Notes: a model not told the origin generated them from the sequence alone. Shown: positions 8,159 to 17,196, counted from the stretch's first letter. The stretch: 64,000 bases of DNA from Lentimicrobiaceae bacterium (GCA_020636745.1 JACJXH010000003.1:62001-126000); one strand, 5' to 3'. A program made the numbers and translations.

Positions 8159-8806
8159 ATGCGTAACACAACTTACCGGAAAATGTTTTTGATCATATTC
8201 TTCATAGGTATTATATTTATATTGAGTGTGCTGGTAATCAGAAATATGGGAAAATATCTGGTTTACGGGCAACCTGCCGTAAAATCCGATTTAATTGTGA
8301 TTTTGCTTGGCCCTGTTCCCGACCGGGCATTGCAGGCCTATCAGCTATATCACGAAGGTTATGCTACAAGGATAGTATTTGCCAATGAGTTTCAATATGG
8401 TTCTGATCAACTCGAACCTTACGGAATCAGGCTTGAGAATACCTCATCCATATTAAAGCGCACTTTAGTCAGTCTTGGCGTTCCTGATACGAATATAACC
8501 ATTCTTGATAAAGTAACTGCCAGCACCCAGGAGGAAGCATTGGCGTTAACTGAATATCTAAAATCATCAGAAAAAATAAAGTCTGTTTTGATTGTTACAT
8601 CAAGCTATCATTCAAGGCGAACCAGTAAAATATTTCAAAAGGCATTCGACAAAAATATGCTTCATGTAAGCATTATTTCATGTCCAAGTAAGTATACCGA
8701 CTTTGATCAGTCGAAATGGTGGAGAGACAGAGACAGTGCCAAAATGGTGATTCTGGAGTATTTAAAACTGATGAATTATTATTTCATTGAGCAGTTTAAG
8801 ATATAA
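8159..8806 (+). CDS. YdcF/SanA (DUF218) family membrane-anchored protein
   Basis: A 215-residue protein with one N-terminal membrane helix (about residues 8-28) followed by a DUF218 Rossmann-like domain. Family features: VILLGPVPDRALQAYQLY, the TASTQEEALAL segment and the VLIVTSSYHSRRTSKIF core. Members such as SanA and ElyC are implicated in envelope integrity and undecaprenyl-phosphate or glycan handling; the biochemical activity is poorly defined. Next to it, convergent, is a divergent cis-prenyltransferase homologue, so both may deal with polyprenyl lipids, but this is inference. Confidence 0.8.
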   Translation: MRNTTYRKMFLIIFFIGIIFILSVLVIRNMGKYLVYGQPAVKSDLIVILLGPVPDRALQAYQLYHEGYATRIVFANEFQYGSDQLEPYGIRLENTSSILKRTLVSLGVPDTNITILDKVTASTQEEALALTEYLKSSEKIKSVLIVTSSYHSRRTSKIFQKAFDKNMLHVSIISCPSKYTDFDQSKWWRDRDSAKMVILEYLKLMNYYFIEQFKI

Positions 8807-8825
8807 AAGTTCCCGACAATGTATG

Positions 8826-9512
8826 TTAAGTTCCATATTTTCTTTCAAGCATCTGATATTTGTCCAGAATATCTTTTATATCCTTCCATTTAATATCATT
8901 AAAAAGCTTATCAATAAAGTAAAGCCTTGCATAGGCACACTGTAAAGGAATAAAATTGCTCAGCAAATTAGCGCCACCTGTTCTAATCACAAGATCAACC
9001 GGTGTATTTATCCAGAGTTTATCTAGAAAAAGTTCATGTTTCGCATTATTTAAAAGTGCTTGCTCTATTTCATCGAGAGGGTTATAGGCAATACACAAAT
9101 TAAGCGTGGCTGAATTGAATGCGCTGGTTTGTTCTTCCACTCTTCTAATTGAATCCTGAAACTTAAGGGGCAAAAGTTCTCTTTTCCCAGCAATTTTAAC
9201 TTTTAGTTTTTTGTTGAGAGCTATATTCAAAATTTCATGAGGGAATGCTTCCTCAGAAACTTCATTAAAAGCGTTTACCTCTTGTTCAATTCTGTTAAAG
9301 TTTTCCTTACTTGAGAGATAGAGACTGATTTCTTTAAAACCATAATCAAGCAAATTGCCTGTTATTTCAGCCAAAAGGTTTCGGGTTAGTTTATATGAAT
9401 CGCTAAGTGAAATGTTATGGCACTTTGACCATCGACGTCCACCATCAGGAATGATGCCTATATGGGTAGGATTTTGGCGGGAATCTGGATGAAACTCATC
9501 GGATGTTACCAT
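8826..9512 (-). CDS. Divergent undecaprenyl-diphosphate-synthase-like (cis-prenyltransferase) protein
   Basis: A 228-residue homologue of UppS. The fold is recognisable: IGIIPDGGRRWS (normally IMDGNGRW, catalytic Asp kept, G-N-G changed to G-G-R), LSSKENFNRI (normally FSSENWNRP) and DLVIRTGG...LSNF near the end. However, RTGGExRxSNF is here RTGGANLLSNF, losing the Glu and second Arg, and the YAELYF segment whose Glu binds Mg2+ in E. coli UppS reads YARLYF. Diphosphate and metal binding should be impaired, so it may be a paralogue with a different substrate or a regulatory subunit rather than the essential UppS. The promoter and a palindrome at the predicted transcript start lie at 9537-9562. 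Confidence 0.8.
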   Translation of the reverse strand: MVTSDEFHPDSRQNPTHIGIIPDGGRRWSKCHNISLSDSYKLTRNLLAEITGNLLDYGFKEISLYLSSKENFNRIEQEVNAFNEVSEEAFPHEILNIALNKKLKVKIAGKRELLPLKFQDSIRRVEEQTSAFNSATLNLCIAYNPLDEIEQALLNNAKHELFLDKLWINTPVDLVIRTGGANLLSNFIPLQCAYARLYFIDKLFNDIKWKDIKDILDKYQMLERKYGT

Positions 9513-9536
9513 AAATGAATTTGTATAAAATTATAT

Positions 9537-9554
9537 TGATCTATCTGTAGATCA
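9537..9554. promoter_or_regulatory. Palindrome at the predicted transcript start of the cis-prenyltransferase gene
   Basis: TGATCTA-N4-TAGATCA is a perfect 7-base inverted repeat. It directly abuts the -7 element at 9555-9562 and covers the predicted start site near 9551, a typical repressor position. It could also form a small leader hairpin. Confidence 0.45.
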
Positions 9555-9562
9555 CAAATTTA
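9555..9562 (-). promoter_or_regulatory. -7 promoter element of the cis-prenyltransferase-like gene
   Basis: Reads TAAATTTG on the minus strand, an exact match to TAnnTTTG, 43 bases upstream of the ATG at 9512. Confidence 0.5.
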
Positions 9563-9616
9563 ATGAATGTTCTTAGAATTCGGAATAAGTTTATATAACC
9601 TACCTTGTATTTGTAT

Positions 9617-9654
9617 AAAAACAAACAGCCGCATGATAACGGCTGTTTGTTTTT
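9617..9654 (-). terminator. Intrinsic terminator after the LruC gene
   Basis: A perfect 15-base-pair inverted repeat (9617-9631 and 9640-9654) whose minus-strand 3' arm ends in TTTTT. It lies 8 bases past the stop of the LruC gene, and the symmetrical A/T runs would also work in the other direction. Confidence 0.88.
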
Positions 9655-9661
9655 GGGAGGA

Positions 9662-11698
9662 TTATTTTCCAGCCTGATAAATATTTTGAGTTGTTCTGTA
9701 GCCTGGATTGTTCACGTACCAGTCCATATAGCTGTATCCGCCGCTTTGAACCCAGTTTCCAAAAACATTGTGTGCGGTAATGATATTTCTTTTTTCCAAA
9801 GGATATGCGAAATCTTCAGGAAGATTCATAGCCCAGGGCAGATTTGTTTTTGATTTATAATACTTTCCTGTTGAAAGATTGGTATCGTCGTCAAATGTCC
9901 CAAAATAGGATGCATCAGCAAGACTGGTTGGTGCATACCCGGGCAGGTGAACTTCTCGGCCTCTGGTTTTATTTACAATAAGAAACGGGTTAAAAGGGGG
10001 AAGCCCGATGGCTTGCATTGTTTGAGGCGTTGAGAGGTTGATAGTAACTGTAATTGACTTTGGAGTAATGTATTCCATATCTTCTTTGGTATTAACATAC
10101 CCCTGGGATATATTGTCAAAAAGATTATAAGTGTTATCAAAAGGAATGATAGTAGCTTTGTTTTGACCCGATTCCGTATTATTTGATGATAAGGAGATGA
10201 TATTTTCGGTGTGGTTGAATCCAGAGACATTTGCAACAGCGGAAGGCGGAATATTGAGCTGAAAGCCAAATCCATTCTTAAATCCGGCACCAATTGCCTC
10301 TATCGTGTTGGTAGAAACAATATCAACTACTTTATTATTGGCATTTGTAATCTGATTTATCTGATAACTAATCACAAGATCGTTAAAGTCATAATCTCCT
10401 TTTTCGGGCCATAAATCTTCAAAGGCAAAACTTCCAAATTGGGTTCGGCCAGGGTAATAATTGTTGAAGGCTCTGGAAGCATCGTTCGGATAATCATCCA
10501 TTACATCAAACACACCATCACCGTCAGAATCTATCAGATTGGGGTCTACAAAAGGCATATTTGAATTATCAATGGCTTCAACCGGGTTTGAAGTGACATA
10601 AAACACGGCATCATTAAAATCGTTATCACCTCCGGCAGTGCGATTAACATCTTCAAAACCAATTAGGTATATTTGACGTTCTGCATCAAAAAGCAGTACA
10701 TTGTGCTGGCGTTTTTCAGCAGTTGTTTCGGGATTAAAACTTGGATTGGAATAATAATGCGCTGCACCCGTATTTACACCTGAGCCTGTATAACCATTGG
10801 CAATTAATACCCAGCCTATACCTGTGTTAGCAGGAAACTGGCCCAAATATACCTTATCGCCAGAAACTAGTCCTCCACCACTGTTTAATAGTGAAAAATT
10901 AGGAAAAGCAATGGTGATTTGTGAAATCTGATTTTTATTGGTGGGTGGATTGTTCACGTCATACGTATAAAAGGCAACTGCACTGCGGAATGCAGCACCT
11001 TCATGAACACAAGTTAACCATACATCGGCTGTTTCCAGAAGTTTGATATCAGTTTGGTTTAAGTTGGCCAGATATTCAGGATGATATACTGGTACCGGAG
11101 ATCTTTCGGGAAGTGCTGCATTAATATCAGCCAGCATGGAAGCACTAATGTTATCGCGCGGATTTACTAAACACTGAGGTACTCCGCTTGAATTAAACGC
11201 ACAAAGGTAATTGTAGTTTGCATCAATGCTTTTAATTTCAAAATTGCTTTTAAAACTGTTAAGTTGGGGTATTCCTCCAATGGTAGCCAGAATTGTATTG
11301 TTTGTTATTTGTGCTTCGGTTACTGTTGGCAAGCCTATATAATGGGTAACCAAATATAATTTATTCGTAATAAAACTCACTGGATAATCCATCTCGAGTA
11401 TTCCCTGGTTGTTTGTAATACCGGTAATAATCAGATTTCCATCTTCAGTTTCTTCATTATAATCGCTGTAAATTTCGACCCTGACGCCCGGCATTGCGTG
11501 TCCAGTAGCATCCTGAGTAAAAATTTTAATATTACACCCTCCACTCATTTCATAATTGAAGTTGTCAGCTATCACCAACTCATCCAATGAGGTTATGGGT
11601 ACAGGTTTGTCTTCTGCTGATTCTTTGTTACAAGATATCAGCATACTTAAAGCCCAAAATGAAAGAATAAAACCGGAGATTCGATATAAGTTGTTCAT
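9662..11698 (-). CDS. LruC-domain lipoprotein (DUF4114 and DUF4842)
   Basis: A 678-residue secreted protein with a lipoprotein signal ending SMLISC (Cys23). After an Ig-like or carboxypeptidase-regulatory-like N-terminal part (about 50-130), a DUF4114 region ends in the motif GGDNDFNDAVFYV near residue 360. A calcium-binding-like DSDGDGVFDVMDDYPND stretch follows at about 390-406, then a DUF4842/LruC domain (GDYDFNDLVISY near 434) to about residue 660. I see no type IX secretion C-terminal domain. Such proteins are probably surface-exposed lipoproteins with calcium-binding structural roles; no enzymatic activity is known. Transcribed alone, with its own terminator. Confidence 0.85.
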   Translation of the reverse strand: MNNLYRISGFILSFWALSMLISCNKESAEDKPVPITSLDELVIADNFNYEMSGGCNIKIFTQDATGHAMPGVRVEIYSDYNEETEDGNLIITGITNNQGILEMDYPVSFITNKLYLVTHYIGLPTVTEAQITNNTILATIGGIPQLNSFKSNFEIKSIDANYNYLCAFNSSGVPQCLVNPRDNISASMLADINAALPERSPVPVYHPEYLANLNQTDIKLLETADVWLTCVHEGAAFRSAVAFYTYDVNNPPTNKNQISQITIAFPNFSLLNSGGGLVSGDKVYLGQFPANTGIGWVLIANGYTGSGVNTGAAHYYSNPSFNPETTAEKRQHNVLLFDAERQIYLIGFEDVNRTAGGDNDFNDAVFYVTSNPVEAIDNSNMPFVDPNLIDSDGDGVFDVMDDYPNDASRAFNNYYPGRTQFGSFAFEDLWPEKGDYDFNDLVISYQINQITNANNKVVDIVSTNTIEAIGAGFKNGFGFQLNIPPSAVANVSGFNHTENIISLSSNNTESGQNKATIIPFDNTYNLFDNISQGYVNTKEDMEYITPKSITVTINLSTPQTMQAIGLPPFNPFLIVNKTRGREVHLPGYAPTSLADASYFGTFDDDTNLSTGKYYKSKTNLPWAMNLPEDFAYPLEKRNIITAHNVFGNWVQSGGYSYMDWYVNNPGYRTTQNIYQAGK

Positions 11699-11829
11699 TT
11701 TTTTTTCTTTTTTTTTACAATTTCAATTAGTGTGCCAGTTTGTTTAAATTACATTTTTACAAGGAGTTAGGTGTTTTTATTATTGAAAAAATGTTTCTAA
11801 ACGGGAAAATGTCCCATTTTGAGTCTGAT

Positions 11830-12855
11830 TTAATGTTCCAGCGCAGTTTCATTGGGGTGGTGATTTTTATACTTGAAATTTTTAGACCAGGTTATGGCTG
11901 GTTTTTCAATTAGCAGAAAAAAGAGCCAGGCAGCAAAGATTGATATTGCCAATGCAACGAAAACCATTAAATCCCTTACCAGAGGATGATGAACAAAATT
12001 TTCAGTAAGATTAATTATTCTTCCACCAATAGGAATATGAACCAGGTAAAGAGAATAGGAAATATTTCCAAGAAACCTGGATATTCGTCCTGAGTACTCG
12101 AAGTAGGTAATGAAAAAATAGGGCAGAAGTGCAGCAATGAGATACCTTTTATCAAATTTAGCAAAAATCAGCATCAAGGTAATCAGCAATAAGGTTCCAA
12201 ATTCACTTTTGCTTAAGTATCCAATGCGGAATTGAAACAACAAAATACCAACGATAAACAGGAGGCTGTAATTAAAGATAAAACTGTGCTGACCAATGTA
12301 AAAGCCTGACAATCCAAAAAGAGCGAGGAATATGAAGGCGTCTTTTTTATTTTTGGAAATCAGCAAAGGGAAAACCAGGGCAATGATAATGTAATATTGA
12401 AATTCAATGGCAAGTGTCCAGTAAACGTCGTTGAACCACGGGAAATCAAAAAAAGCATTCAGATATCCCAAATGAAGGAATAGCACAGTGAAGTCAATAT
12501 TAAATAAAGCTCCGCGATAGAATGGGAAAAGGGTACTTAACCAGTTTAAAAATAAAACAAGAATGATACTGAGCAAATAGGGCGGTTCAATTCTGATAAA
12601 CCTTTTTGACAAAAAAGTTCCTATGTTGCGAATGTTGTAATTTGCCCTGTGCATTGCATAGGGAATTACGAACCCTGAAATGACAAAGAAGACATCGACA
12701 CCCAAAAAACCATAACGGCCAGTTTTGTAAAGTAAATTGCTTTCAGCAAGGAGATTGGGGTTGCCATGGGTAAAATGAAAGTAGCAAACTGCAATGGCAG
12801 CTAGTCCCCTAAGCATGTCGATTGACGTAAGATATCCCAGTTTATCTTTTCCCAT
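11830..12855 (-). CDS. Acyltransferase 3 family membrane protein
   Basis: A 341-residue integral membrane protein with about ten hydrophobic segments and the family's N-terminal motif RGLAAIAVCYFHF (the His is thought catalytic), plus GFLGVDVFFVISGFVI. Relatives O-acylate (usually O-acetylate) surface polysaccharides. It is the last gene of the leftward polysaccharide locus, 18 bases after a family-2 glycosyltransferase, and probably decorates the glycan. The exact acyl group and sugar cannot be told from sequence. No hairpin terminator is obvious downstream. Confidence 0.9.
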   Translation of the reverse strand: MGKDKLGYLTSIDMLRGLAAIAVCYFHFTHGNPNLLAESNLLYKTGRYGFLGVDVFFVISGFVIPYAMHRANYNIRNIGTFLSKRFIRIEPPYLLSIILVLFLNWLSTLFPFYRGALFNIDFTVLFLHLGYLNAFFDFPWFNDVYWTLAIEFQYYIIIALVFPLLISKNKKDAFIFLALFGLSGFYIGQHSFIFNYSLLFIVGILLFQFRIGYLSKSEFGTLLLITLMLIFAKFDKRYLIAALLPYFFITYFEYSGRISRFLGNISYSLYLVHIPIGGRIINLTENFVHHPLVRDLMVFVALAISIFAAWLFFLLIEKPAITWSKNFKYKNHHPNETALEH

Positions 12856-12873
12856 TACCTGTTTAACCTTGTT

Positions 12874-13704
12874 TTAGGTTGAATTTGAGATTAAATTAAA
12901 GTATTTACTGGCCACAGCAGTATTTGTATTAAAAATGTAGCCGAAGGGTGGCTCGAACCGGGCATTAAAGCTGATACCACATAGGTCTATTGAAAAATCT
13001 GCAGATTGTAATGCTTTAGAATGGATATTTTTTACTGATTTTTTTTCTGTGAATAAAAGAGCCGCGTCGAGCAAGCCAATAAGTTCGTGCTGGCTGGTAT
13101 AAAGCGGCCTGTATTTTGGATAAATGGCAGGTATTTTAACATAAGAAATAAGCGAAGGATCCAGGGTGAGATGTTTAAATAATTGCTCGTAAATTATACC
13201 AAACCGATTGGTTTTAAATATAAACTTTCGGTTTATTATACTATTAAATCCTCTGAAACCGCACGCAACATCAGGTAGCTCAACATTAAAAATTTGTTTG
13301 GTCAACATGATGGCAAATAAATTTGATGCAATTTTTGATTCCGGAATATTTTCCAAATCAGAGAATCTGTTTCCTATAACAATGGAACCATTTTGCAGTT
13401 TTCCGATAAAATCATCGATATACCCGGGAGGATGCTGGCCGTCACTATCCAGTGTAATAATGTGTGTGCATTTTAATCTGTCAGCATATGCAAGTATATG
13501 AATATAAAAATTCGCTAATCCTTTATTGGATGGAATGGTTATAAAATTGAATTGAGAACTTTTTATTAATTCCAAAGAATTATCCGTACTTCCATCATCG
13601 AAGAACAAGATGTTGTTTTTCCATTTTTTCAAACCTGCAAACAGGCAGGGGAGGTTTTTCCCTTCATTAAAAACCGGAATAGCTATTAATGGATTTAAAT
13701 CCAT
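12874..13704 (-). CDS. Family 2 glycosyltransferase (polyprenyl-phosphate sugar transferase-like)
   Basis: A 276-residue GT-A enzyme: LIAIPVFNEGKNLPCL at the N-terminus, FFDDGSTDNS, and the metal-binding TLDSDGQHPP typical of DPM1-like enzymes that make polyprenyl-phosphate sugars. I place the start at ATG 13704, since the longer frame from 13782 would overlap the preceding gene and adds no family sequence. The last 45 residues or so (SIDLCGISFNARFEPPFGY) do not match a domain I know. No membrane helices are evident, so sugar could go to a lipid carrier or directly to the glycan. Confidence 0.85.
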   Translation of the reverse strand: MDLNPLIAIPVFNEGKNLPCLFAGLKKWKNNILFFDDGSTDNSLELIKSSQFNFITIPSNKGLANFYIHILAYADRLKCTHIITLDSDGQHPPGYIDDFIGKLQNGSIVIGNRFSDLENIPESKIASNLFAIMLTKQIFNVELPDVACGFRGFNSIINRKFIFKTNRFGIIYEQLFKHLTLDPSLISYVKIPAIYPKYRPLYTSQHELIGLLDAALLFTEKKSVKNIHSKALQSADFSIDLCGISFNARFEPPFGYIFNTNTAVASKYFNLISNST

Positions 13705-13717
13705 ACTTCTGTCTATT

Positions 13718-14464
13718 TCATTTATAAATAAATTGAGTAATTTTTCGCAAATTCTTGAATACCAAAGTAAATATGCTTCCAAAGTGATTATCCTTTATTG
13801 CCTGATAATCCTCTTTTGATTTACGGATAATATTTTTTAGGCTTCTGTTGCTGGCTCCTCCGACTCTCATTTTTACCATTACCTCAGGCAAATACATGGT
13901 TGAAATCCTGTATTTACCGAGAAAGCGAAGCATGGTGTCATAATCAGCTGCTATACGGTAGTTAATATTAAAAACACCATATTTTTCATATACTGAGCGT
14001 TTAACATAAAAAGTAGGATGAGGTGGCATCCAGCCACATTTAAGGTTTCTTATGCTAAAATTTCCTGATTTCCAGTATCTTAATACTTTGCTTGTGTCTT
14101 CCTTATAAACATATTCCAGGTCGCCGTAAATTGAATCAGTATGATGGGTTTGAAAGACATGGGCAACTTTTTCAAGAATCTGGTTATTGGCAAATAAATC
14201 GTCAGAATGCATAAATCCAATAACATCTCCGGTTGCCATTCCAATGCCTTTATTAAGCGCATCATAAATACCCTTATCCGGTTCGCTTACAAATTTCGTA
14301 ATCTTATCACCATAAGATTTGATAATGTCAACCGTCTTATCTTTGGATAATCCATCAACAATGATATACTCAATGTCGGGATATGATTGAGACAGCACTG
14401 AATTAATGGCGTCATGAATTGAATTTGCACTGTTGTATGCAATGGTAATGACCGAAATTTTCAT
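13718..14464 (-). CDS. Family 2 glycosyltransferase (WcaE-like)
   Basis: A 248-residue inverting GT-A transferase: SVITIAYNSANSIHDAINSV, IIVDGLSKDKT and the acidic GFMHSDDLF motif that binds the nucleotide-sugar metal. The overall pattern resembles WcaE-type enzymes of colanic acid loci. Cytoplasmic, acting on the lipid-linked glycan. It lies 15 bases after the WcaF-like acetyltransferase and 13 bases before the next glycosyltransferase, so is part of the operon. Donor and acceptor unknown. Confidence 0.9.
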   Translation of the reverse strand: MKISVITIAYNSANSIHDAINSVLSQSYPDIEYIIVDGLSKDKTVDIIKSYGDKITKFVSEPDKGIYDALNKGIGMATGDVIGFMHSDDLFANNQILEKVAHVFQTHHTDSIYGDLEYVYKEDTSKVLRYWKSGNFSIRNLKCGWMPPHPTFYVKRSVYEKYGVFNINYRIAADYDTMLRFLGKYRISTMYLPEVMVKMRVGGASNRSLKNIIRKSKEDYQAIKDNHFGSIFTLVFKNLRKITQFIYK

Positions 14465-14479
14465 AGCAGATATTTTTGC

Positions 14480-15031
14480 TTAATCTATGATTCTATCTTT
14501 AACTGCAATGGCTGGGTTGCCTTGGTATATGCGGTAAGCATCCAGATTTTTTGTGGCAACAGAATTAACAGCCAGTACACTGTGCGATTTGCAGATAACT
14601 CCCGGGCATACAATACTGAAAGCCCCTATCCACGCACCATCCTCAAGATGAATGGGTTTGGTAATCAGATCAAAAGTTGTTTTGGTGAAATTGTGATTGC
14701 CACATAACAACATGGCGCCCTGAGAAACGCAGCAATGGTCTCCGATGGTTACCCGGTCAAGATTGTCTATCCATGCTTTTTCGCCAATCCAACTATAATT
14801 GCCGATAGACAGTTTCCATGGATATTTGATATTAACAGCAGGCTTTATAACAACACCTTTTCCAATTTTTGCCCCAAAAGCCCTTAATAAACTTACTTTT
14901 ATTCGGCTAATTGGGTTTAGGGGATTGATAAAGAAAAGGATATTGATTAAATACCATAATCCTCTTTTTACCGCTCCGGCGCCAGTATTATACGAGCCTG
15001 TTGTGTAAATGGAAAGGTCAGTTTTGTTCAT
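14480..15031 (-). CDS. WcaF-like colanic-acid-type acetyltransferase (left-handed beta helix)
   Basis: A 183-residue hexapeptide-repeat acetyltransferase: GAKIGKGVVIKPAVNIKYPW, IGNYSWIGEKAWIDN and the CCVSQGAMLLCGNHNF coil, close to WcaF. It probably O-acetylates a sugar of the glycan using acetyl-CoA. I choose ATG 15031; the frame also allows TTG at 15037. The start overlaps the end of the preceding glycosyltransferase by 14 bases, suggesting coupled translation. Confidence 0.88.
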   Translation of the reverse strand: MNKTDLSIYTTGSYNTGAGAVKRGLWYLINILFFINPLNPISRIKVSLLRAFGAKIGKGVVIKPAVNIKYPWKLSIGNYSWIGEKAWIDNLDRVTIGDHCCVSQGAMLLCGNHNFTKTTFDLITKPIHLEDGAWIGAFSIVCPGVICKSHSVLAVNSVATKNLDAYRIYQGNPAIAVKDRIID

Positions 15032-16169
15032 CTTCAAACAGTCTGATGTTTTGATTAAGAATGTCTTTGTTTTTCAGAAATTCATCAGCAATTTCAAGCG
15101 CTTTTTGAGACAGAACATTAAAATTTTGCTGAGAAAGGGCTGCCATTGCATTTATTTTACTCACAAAAAGGTGCTTATTGTCAAGCGGCAAGTCCCAGCC
15201 AACCTGTTTGTTTTCCAGATTCAGCCAAGGGGTTTTATCGCTGATTAATACGGGGGTTGCAGCCAGGAAACTTTCCAGAATTATATGGCCAAAGTTTTCA
15301 CCTGTTGTAGGCATAAACATAAAATGATAATTACTTAATGTGTCAAGCACTTTTTCGCCTGGCAGGCTTCCATGGTACTTAACAGTAACGTTATCAGGTA
15401 GTTTGGCAATAATTTCCTGGCATTCTTTCCAATAGGCATCGTTGTAAACAGGGCCATAAATATCATAGATTATTTTTCCCTGATGGCATTCCTGCAGAAT
15501 CTCCAGTGCAAACCGGGTGTTTTTTTCTGGTGAAATTCTGGCGATTGAAACGAGCTTAAGTTCATGCTCATGTTTAACTCTTGGATACCACTCTTTCAGA
15601 ATCACCTTCATGGGCAGTTCTTCTGCAACAATAACGTTGGATGTTTTGCCAATTGTTATTCTGATATCATTGGCCTCAGCTTCATTTGCAGCGTGAAAAA
15701 CAACACCTTTATAAAACCCTGTTAACCTGGCCATTTGAATAAAAAGATTTTTCTTAAACCCTTTTACTGATAATGAATGCCTGCCCAGCATCCCGTGCGA
15801 CGTTATTACAATTCTTTTAGTTCCTTTCCTTTTAGCCAGTATAACAGGCAGAATTGAAAAGTTAAAGGAATAGATTCCATGGATATATACCGCATCAAAA
15901 TGAGTTGAAAAGACAATTTCTTTCAGGTTTGCGTATGATATTTTATCTGATGAAAGATAATATACATCAGCATTGGGTGCTATTTTATTCCATTTGTTGC
16001 TTTCTACCGAATCATAAGGAACTGTTTCGCAGTAGTCAGTATCTCTTGTAACTATTTTGAAATGGTAAATTCCTTCAAGATGTGCAACCTGGTTGGCAAA
16101 TGCCTTAAGAGTTCCACCTGCTCTGTAACCAGGAAGATACCAGTCAATAAATGATAGGATTATTTTCAT
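15018..16169 (-). CDS. Family 4 glycosyltransferase
   Basis: A 383-residue GT-B transferase. The N-terminus IILSFIDWYLPGYRAGG resembles WcaI/WbuB-type enzymes. The C-terminal half carries SIARISPEKNTRFALEIL and the nucleotide-binding E-x7-E region GENFGHIILESFLAATPV. It is cytoplasmic or membrane-associated and retaining. Part of the leftward operon, 10 bases after the previous glycosyltransferase and overlapping the acetyltransferase gene. Substrate unknown. Confidence 0.9.
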   Translation of the reverse strand: MKIILSFIDWYLPGYRAGGTLKAFANQVAHLEGIYHFKIVTRDTDYCETVPYDSVESNKWNKIAPNADVYYLSSDKISYANLKEIVFSTHFDAVYIHGIYSFNFSILPVILAKRKGTKRIVITSHGMLGRHSLSVKGFKKNLFIQMARLTGFYKGVVFHAANEAEANDIRITIGKTSNVIVAEELPMKVILKEWYPRVKHEHELKLVSIARISPEKNTRFALEILQECHQGKIIYDIYGPVYNDAYWKECQEIIAKLPDNVTVKYHGSLPGEKVLDTLSNYHFMFMPTTGENFGHIILESFLAATPVLISDKTPWLNLENKQVGWDLPLDNKHLFVSKINAMAALSQQNFNVLSQKALEIADEFLKNKDILNQNIRLFEDEQN

Positions 16170-16179
16170 GTTCCTGATT

Positions 16180-17196
16180 TTATTTGTTTATGGGCTCAGA
16201 AATCATTTTTCGATACAGCGCAGCATATTTTTCAGCAATATTAGCTGGCAAAAACCGTTTTACATTTTCTTTACCGGCTTCAATTAGATTATTTCTAACT
16301 GATTCGTTTTCAATTATTTTCACAATTGCATTCCTTATCTCACTCACATTGGTGGGCTCAACCAGCAGGGCGGCATTTCCTGCAACTTCAGGCATTGAAG
16401 TTACAGTTGAAGTGATAACTGGTCTTCCAATGGCATTTGCTTCAATAATTGGCAAACCAAACCCTTCATAAAGAGATACAAAAGATACAATATCTGCTTC
16501 CTGATATCTCTTTATTACGTGTTGATAGGGAAGACTAAAATAGTTTTCAAAATCTATTTTATACTTTTCAAGAAGTTGGGTTTGATGTTCCCTCAGATGT
16601 CCTAATATGGTGAGCTTTACATTAAGTCCGCTGATGGCTTCAATCAATCGTTCAAGATTCTTGTTATGAGCTGTTCCAACATGCAGAATATTGGGTTTGC
16701 TCTTATTAAATTCTTTGTGATGGTATTTAATGGCAGGCGAAATGGCATTATGAATTACCTTTACTTTATCAGGATTTATTTTGATTATTTTCAACAGTTC
16801 CTGTTTGGTAAACTCCGAGATAACTGTGATGTATCTGACCCTTTTTGAGGGTAAGGTAAACCAGAAGAACTTAATGATAAACCGGGATATTCCTTTCAGT
16901 CTTTTTAATACTTCCAGGTCATGAATGGTAAGCACAGTTTGTTTTTTTTTCATAAACAAAGCGATAAAATGCACATCACCGGTGATGTGGTTTACATCGC
17001 CTTGTTTATTTATAACTTCAAAGCAACTTGCCATTCGTTTCACAATCCCTTTACTTGGATTTTTCAGGTAATAATTAGTAGAATGAATATCAGAAGGTAA
17101 GGCAGATTGAATAAACCCGAAGAGTTCTTCGATGCTGAAATAATCGGTAAACGGTTTTCTGAAAAAGTAAACAATATGGTTCTTTTTAGTCTCCAT
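16180..17196 (-). CDS. Family 4 glycosyltransferase
   Basis: A 338-residue GT-B enzyme with the typical C-terminal block: ILHVGTAHNKNLERLIEAI, then SLYEGFGLPIIEANAIGRP (E-x7-E) and SMPEVAGNAALLVEP. The N-terminal half (HITGDVHFIALFMKKKQTVLT split) fits the acceptor domain of mannosyl/fucosyl-type family-4 enzymes. Located between the polymerase candidate (55-base gap) and the next glycosyltransferase (10-base gap). Sugar specificity cannot be assigned. Confidence 0.9.
   Translation of the reverse strand: METKKNHIVYFFRKPFTDYFSIEELFGFIQSALPSDIHSTNYYLKNPSKGIVKRMASCFEVINKQGDVNHITGDVHFIALFMKKKQTVLTIHDLEVLKRLKGISRFIIKFFWFTLPSKRVRYITVISEFTKQELLKIIKINPDKVKVIHNAISPAIKYHHKEFNKSKPNILHVGTAHNKNLERLIEAISGLNVKLTILGHLREHQTQLLEKYKIDFENYFSLPYQHVIKRYQEADIVSFVSLYEGFGLPIIEANAIGRPVITSTVTSMPEVAGNAALLVEPTNVSEIRNAIVKIIENESVRNNLIEAGKENVKRFLPANIAEKYAALYRKMISEPINK

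Noticed and set aside
8063..8272. 69-codon open frame on the minus strand
   Set aside because: It overlaps the start of the YdcF-like gene, has no family resemblance and unlikely composition; it is a shadow frame.
9605..9853. 82-codon open frame on the plus strand
   Set aside because: It reads through the terminator of the LruC gene and antisense to its coding region; no recognisable domain.
13800..13860. Possible riboswitch or leader structures inside the polysaccharide operon gaps
   Set aside because: Gaps are mostly below 60 bases and coding sequence fills the rest; I recognised no riboswitch core.
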